Shown here: positions 62,639 to 64,000 of the stretch, in pieces | Position numbering within the stretch: the stretch's first letter is position 1 | Layout: every line of letters begins with the position of its first letter | NCBI GenBank assembly: GCA_947259495.1 | Contig: CAMYLV010000010.1 | Coordinates: 97,513-161,512 of the forward strand | DNA length: 64,000 bases | Direction: 5' to 3' | Source: an uncultured Desulfobacterales bacterium | Lineage (GTDB): Bacteria > Desulfobacterota > Desulfobacteria > Desulfobacterales > JAHEIW01 | Translations under genes and position numbers: made by a program | The notes under the pieces: generated by a model | Seen by the model: the letters and a program-made list of their open reading frames with translations, nothing else | Database searches by the model: none | What the model was told of the DNA's origin: nothing

Positions 62639-63545
62639 TTATAAGGATATCCAGTATGGCCTTGTGCATATGAAGCTTGTTCTCGGATTGATCCCAAACA
62701 ACGGAATGAGGTCCTTCCAGAACCGCTTCGGTAATTTCTTCTTCTCGATGGGCCGGCAAGCAATGCAGCACAATCGCATCTTTGGCAGCTTTGTCCAGAA
62801 GCGCTGTGTTCACCTGAAAAGGTGCAAAGATTTTCTGGCGGGCCTCCTGCTCGGCCTCCTGTCCCATACTGGCCCAGACATCCGTATTGACCACATCCGC
62901 ATCTTTAACTGCTGCGATGGGATCCGAATTAAGGGTAATCCTGGCAGCCGGTTTTTTTGTGGCGTTGGCCACAATTTGCGCGTCCGGGAAATAATCCTCG
63001 GGACATGCCAGATGAAGTTCGAAACCCAAAGCGGCGGCGGCATTGATCCAGGATTGCGCCATATTGTTACCATCCCCGATCCAGGCGATTTTTATATTCT
63101 CAACAGACCCTTTGTATTCGATAACCGTCAGCAAATCGCTCAAAACCTGGCAGGGATGATGGGCATCTGTTAGGGCATTGATCACCGGAATGGTGGAAAA
63201 TTCCGCAAATTCTTCAATCGTTTCTTGAGAAAACGTACGAATCGCTAATGCATCCAGATAACGCGAAAGGACCCTGGCGGTATCTTTTATGGGTTCATCC
63301 CTCGACATTTGCGTATCTTTGGAGCTGATAAAAAGCGGCGAGCCGCCCAACTGCACCATGGCGGTCTCGAACGAGACCCGGGTGCGGGTCGACGGTTTAT
63401 CAAATAGAAGCCCGAGGCTTTTGCCGGTCTGCGATGGTTCGGCAATGCCTTTCTGCTTTTTTTCTTTAAGCTCAACTGCCCGCTTAAAAAACGCCTCAAA
63501 TTCTTCTTTGGTCAGATCGGCCAGACTCAGCAGATGTTTGCTCAT
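62631..63545 (-). CDS. argF: ornithine carbamoyltransferase
   Basis: This 304-residue enzyme makes citrulline. The carbamoyl-phosphate motif FDKPSTRTRVSFE, the HPCQ motif and the ornithine-binding HCLPAHREEEI are present. It starts about 24 bases after argD ends, in the same direction. Confidence 0.96.
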   Translation of the reverse strand: MSKHLLSLADLTKEEFEAFFKRAVELKEKKQKGIAEPSQTGKSLGLLFDKPSTRTRVSFETAMVQLGGSPLFISSKDTQMSRDEPIKDTARVLSRYLDALAIRTFSQETIEEFAEFSTIPVINALTDAHHPCQVLSDLLTVIEYKGSVENIKIAWIGDGNNMAQSWINAAAALGFELHLACPEDYFPDAQIVANATKKPAARITLNSDPIAAVKDADVVNTDVWASMGQEAEQEARQKIFAPFQVNTALLDKAAKDAIVLHCLPAHREEEITEAVLEGPHSVVWDQSENKLHMHKAILDILIST

Positions 63546-63569
63546 AAATATACCCTTTGGATTTAAATT

Positions 63570-64000
63570 TTAGGAAGATACAGTCTCAGCCAATATTTTG
63601 TCGAGGCACGCTATCAGTTGATCAATTTCTGCTTTAGAAATGATCAGGGGCGGAATAAATCTTAAAATACGATCCTGAATACAATTGATTAAAAAGCCGT
63701 TTTGCATACATTGCTTCACGACCGGCGCACCGTCGATTTCAAGCTTCATGCCCAGCAACAGACCCCGCCCGCGCACATCTTCAATAATGGTATGCCGGTC
63801 TTTTAACGCGAGCAATTTTTCTTTGAAATACGCTCCGGTGGTTTTACTCTTTTCGATAACCCTGTCGTCCACCAGAATTTTACAAACCTCCAGGGCCGCT
63901 GACGTAACAATGGGGGTTCCGCCAAAAGTAGAAGCATGGGCGCCGGGTCCGAAAGCGGTGGCAATCGTTTCTCGGGCCAACATCGCCCCGATGGGCAATC
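63570..64000 (-). CDS. argD: acetylornithine aminotransferase, 5' part outside window
   Basis: Only the C-terminal part (about 143 codons) is in the window. It begins within the PLP fold near LPIGAMLARE and continues with FGPGAHASTFGGTPIVTSAAL, RGRGLLLGMKL and RFIPPLIISKAEID. These match class III aminotransferases of the ArgD type; an ornithine aminotransferase is less likely given argF, argG and argH follow. The catalytic Lys lies beyond the edge. Confidence 0.88.
   Translation of the reverse strand, partial: LPIGAMLARETIATAFGPGAHASTFGGTPIVTSAALEVCKILVDDRVIEKSKTTGAYFKEKLLALKDRHTIIEDVRGRGLLLGMKLEIDGAPVVKQCMQNGFLINCIQDRILRFIPPLIISKAEIDQLIACLDKILAETVSS

Overview
The window looks like chromosomal DNA of a deltaproteobacterium in the broad sense (Desulfobacterota, probably near the sulfate-reducing or syntrophic Desulfobacterales). 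This rests on gene content, not on a marker search: an EF-G of the spirochaete/delta type, a selenocysteine tRNA, LarC, the PilR/pilin pair with a sigma-54 promoter, an MglA/roadblock/GspE cluster and an ordinary Gram-negative core gene set. No phage, insertion sequence, plasmid gene or CRISPR array is visible, so most of it reads as core genome with some lineage-specific modules.

Layout. 1-9.4 kb (all minus strand): two tandem GT-C/TPR membrane glycosyltransferase-like genes, pilin pilA, its likely regulator pilR, pyrC, lepB, a broken pgpA and larC. 9.5-19.3 kb: tRNA-Sec, a polytopic membrane protein, rlmD-like, an alpha/beta hydrolase, cinA, two outer-membrane-type lipoproteins and an RpoH-type sigma factor with a 165-residue histone-H1-like extension, then tRNA-Arg(TCT). 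19.5-28 kb: a PilZ protein, an SPFH/zinc-ribbon gene, a second zinc-ribbon gene, a Xer recombinase, small zinc-ribbon and ribbon-helix-helix genes, a DUF456 membrane protein, a geranylgeranyl-reductase-like flavoprotein and a Lys-rich winged-helix protein. This part is punctuated by a composite palindromic repeat. 28-37.7 kb: a PocR-domain protein, an ACT/PFL pair, an amino-acid ABC transporter without its ATPase, stress proteins, ArfB, a phosphodiesterase and a PurF-like protein lacking the catalytic Cys.

37.8-48.3 kb (minus): the most distinctive region. One long co-directional run reads roadblock protein, MglA-like GTPase, unknown helical protein, winged-helix protein, zinc-ribbon/Cache/HAMP membrane sensor, DUF4388-like protein, PAS-PAS-DHp protein without an ATPase domain, REC-DUF4388 protein, second roadblock-like protein, TPR-MshEN-GspE motor ATPase, rsmG. 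I read this as a GTPase-controlled sensory module acting on a type IV pilus or type II secretion-like motor. Its composition may be undescribed.

48.8-55 kb: an acetyl-CoA hydrolase/transferase-GNAT fusion, an Smr protein, fusA behind a strong promoter and a leader hairpin, a RecA/KaiC-like ATPase and a second ribbon-helix-helix paralogue. 55.3-64 kb (minus): argD(partial)-argF-argG-argH-lipoprotein-lysA-dapF-folK-small metal-binding membrane protein-pgsA-tRNA-Gly-tRNA-Cys, an arginine/lysine biosynthesis block ending in the pgsA-tRNA arrangement also known from enterobacteria.
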